64,000 bases of DNA from Macrosoma leucophasiata (Eukaryota > Arthropoda > Insecta > Lepidoptera > Hedylidae), in the NCBI GenBank assembly GCA_036365455.1, contig JAWQUS010000010.1:21252501-21316500 (forward strand). The letters are read 5' to 3'. Below, in pieces: positions 63,830-64,000 of the stretch; within the stretch, counting starts at the first letter, position 1; each line of letters starts with the position of its first letter. The notes under the pieces were generated by a model. It had not been told where the DNA came from. It made no database searches and saw only the letters and a program-made list of their open reading frames with translations. A program made the translations under genes and the position numbers.

Positions 63830-64000
63830 TGTGACAGTGTTTGTAACCATACTCTTCCGCAGCGGCTAGACCGATCATTATGAAATTTTGTGTGTATGAG
63901 AATCGGTTGTAGTCTTTTTTTATATCCCTAAATGGTAAGAAGTTTGTCGGGGTAGCTATTTATTATCCTGCCTACCCGAGTGGGTGAGGGGAAGAGAAAC
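63830..64000 (+). repeat. Probable lepidopteran repeat, cut by window edge
   Basis: GACAGTGTTTGTAACCATAC, GCAGCGGCTAGACCGATCAT and GGGTAGCTATTTATTATCCT wording resembles the 3' part of moth repeats with CGGCTGGACCGAT blocks. Confidence 0.35.

Overview
The window is eukaryotic nuclear DNA from an insect, most likely a moth or butterfly (Lepidoptera). The basis is AT-rich, intron-style gene structure, a single conserved exon of an insect ELOVL6/Baldspot-type fatty acid elongase, a mariner transposon copy, and interspersed repeats with wording familiar from lepidopteran genomes (for example the CCCGCGACTTCGTC and GACGGCTTxxCGTGCTCTCCGA blocks). No species call is possible from the sequence alone. 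Almost nothing here is host coding sequence: one elongase exon (58499-58720, + strand) is the only convincing host gene part, and its other exons were not found.

The rest is a dense, nested mobile-element landscape. About 28 copies or fragments of one roughly 290 bp SINE-like repeat (called S1 here, with a divergent subfamily S1b) are scattered on both strands. Several short inverted-repeat elements can be delimited by target-site duplications (TSDs): a GC-rich-TIR element with 8 bp TSDs (MITE-B; five larger copies plus fragments), a 219 bp element with 9 bp TSDs (element C), a 374 bp hAT-like element inside an S1b copy (51074-51447), a 492 bp element inside a MITE-B copy (9275-9766), a 381 bp element with an exact 10 bp TSD that carries a tRNA-like sequence (48834-49214), and a foldback element with arms of about 80 bp (Rep-D). 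Decayed coding elements are a mariner (about 15597-16884), the left end of a PIF/Harbinger-like element with a Myb/SANT-like gene in three exons (10540-11477), a multiply frameshifted ORF1/gag-like retrocopy (22346-23492), and LINE reverse-transcriptase C-terminal relics (26330-26710, 54585-54752).

Left to right: 1-3400 interspersed repeats; 3389-4974 a 45 bp minisatellite of 35 units; 5-15 kb nested MITEs and SINEs with the Harbinger fragment; 15.6-16.9 kb mariner; 17.4-18.2 kb a local direct duplication; 20-24 kb SINEs and the ORF1 pseudogene; 27.3-31.7 kb array 1; 32-41 kb repeats; 41.5-46.6 kb array 2; 47-58 kb nested MITEs; 58.5 kb elongase exon; 59-64 kb mostly unique AT-rich intronic or intergenic DNA with S1 copies.

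The outstanding feature is the pair of arrays at 27662-31646 and 41507-46635. Each is a giant inverted repeat made of 307 bp tandem monomers: 6 monomers facing left then 7 facing right in array 1, 8 then 9 in array 2. Every monomer carries one tRNA-like pol III gene with intact A and B boxes, a downstream T5 terminator and an enlarged 9-nt anticodon loop, 30 copies in all. Monomers within an array look identical (one 3-nt insertion seen), while the two arrays differ from each other at fixed positions. Each array is flanked by its own 12 bp direct repeat, and both begin and end at nearly the same points of the monomer. This suggests a mobile element that inserts as a foldback concatemer amplified from one monomer, a behaviour I do not recognise from a described family.
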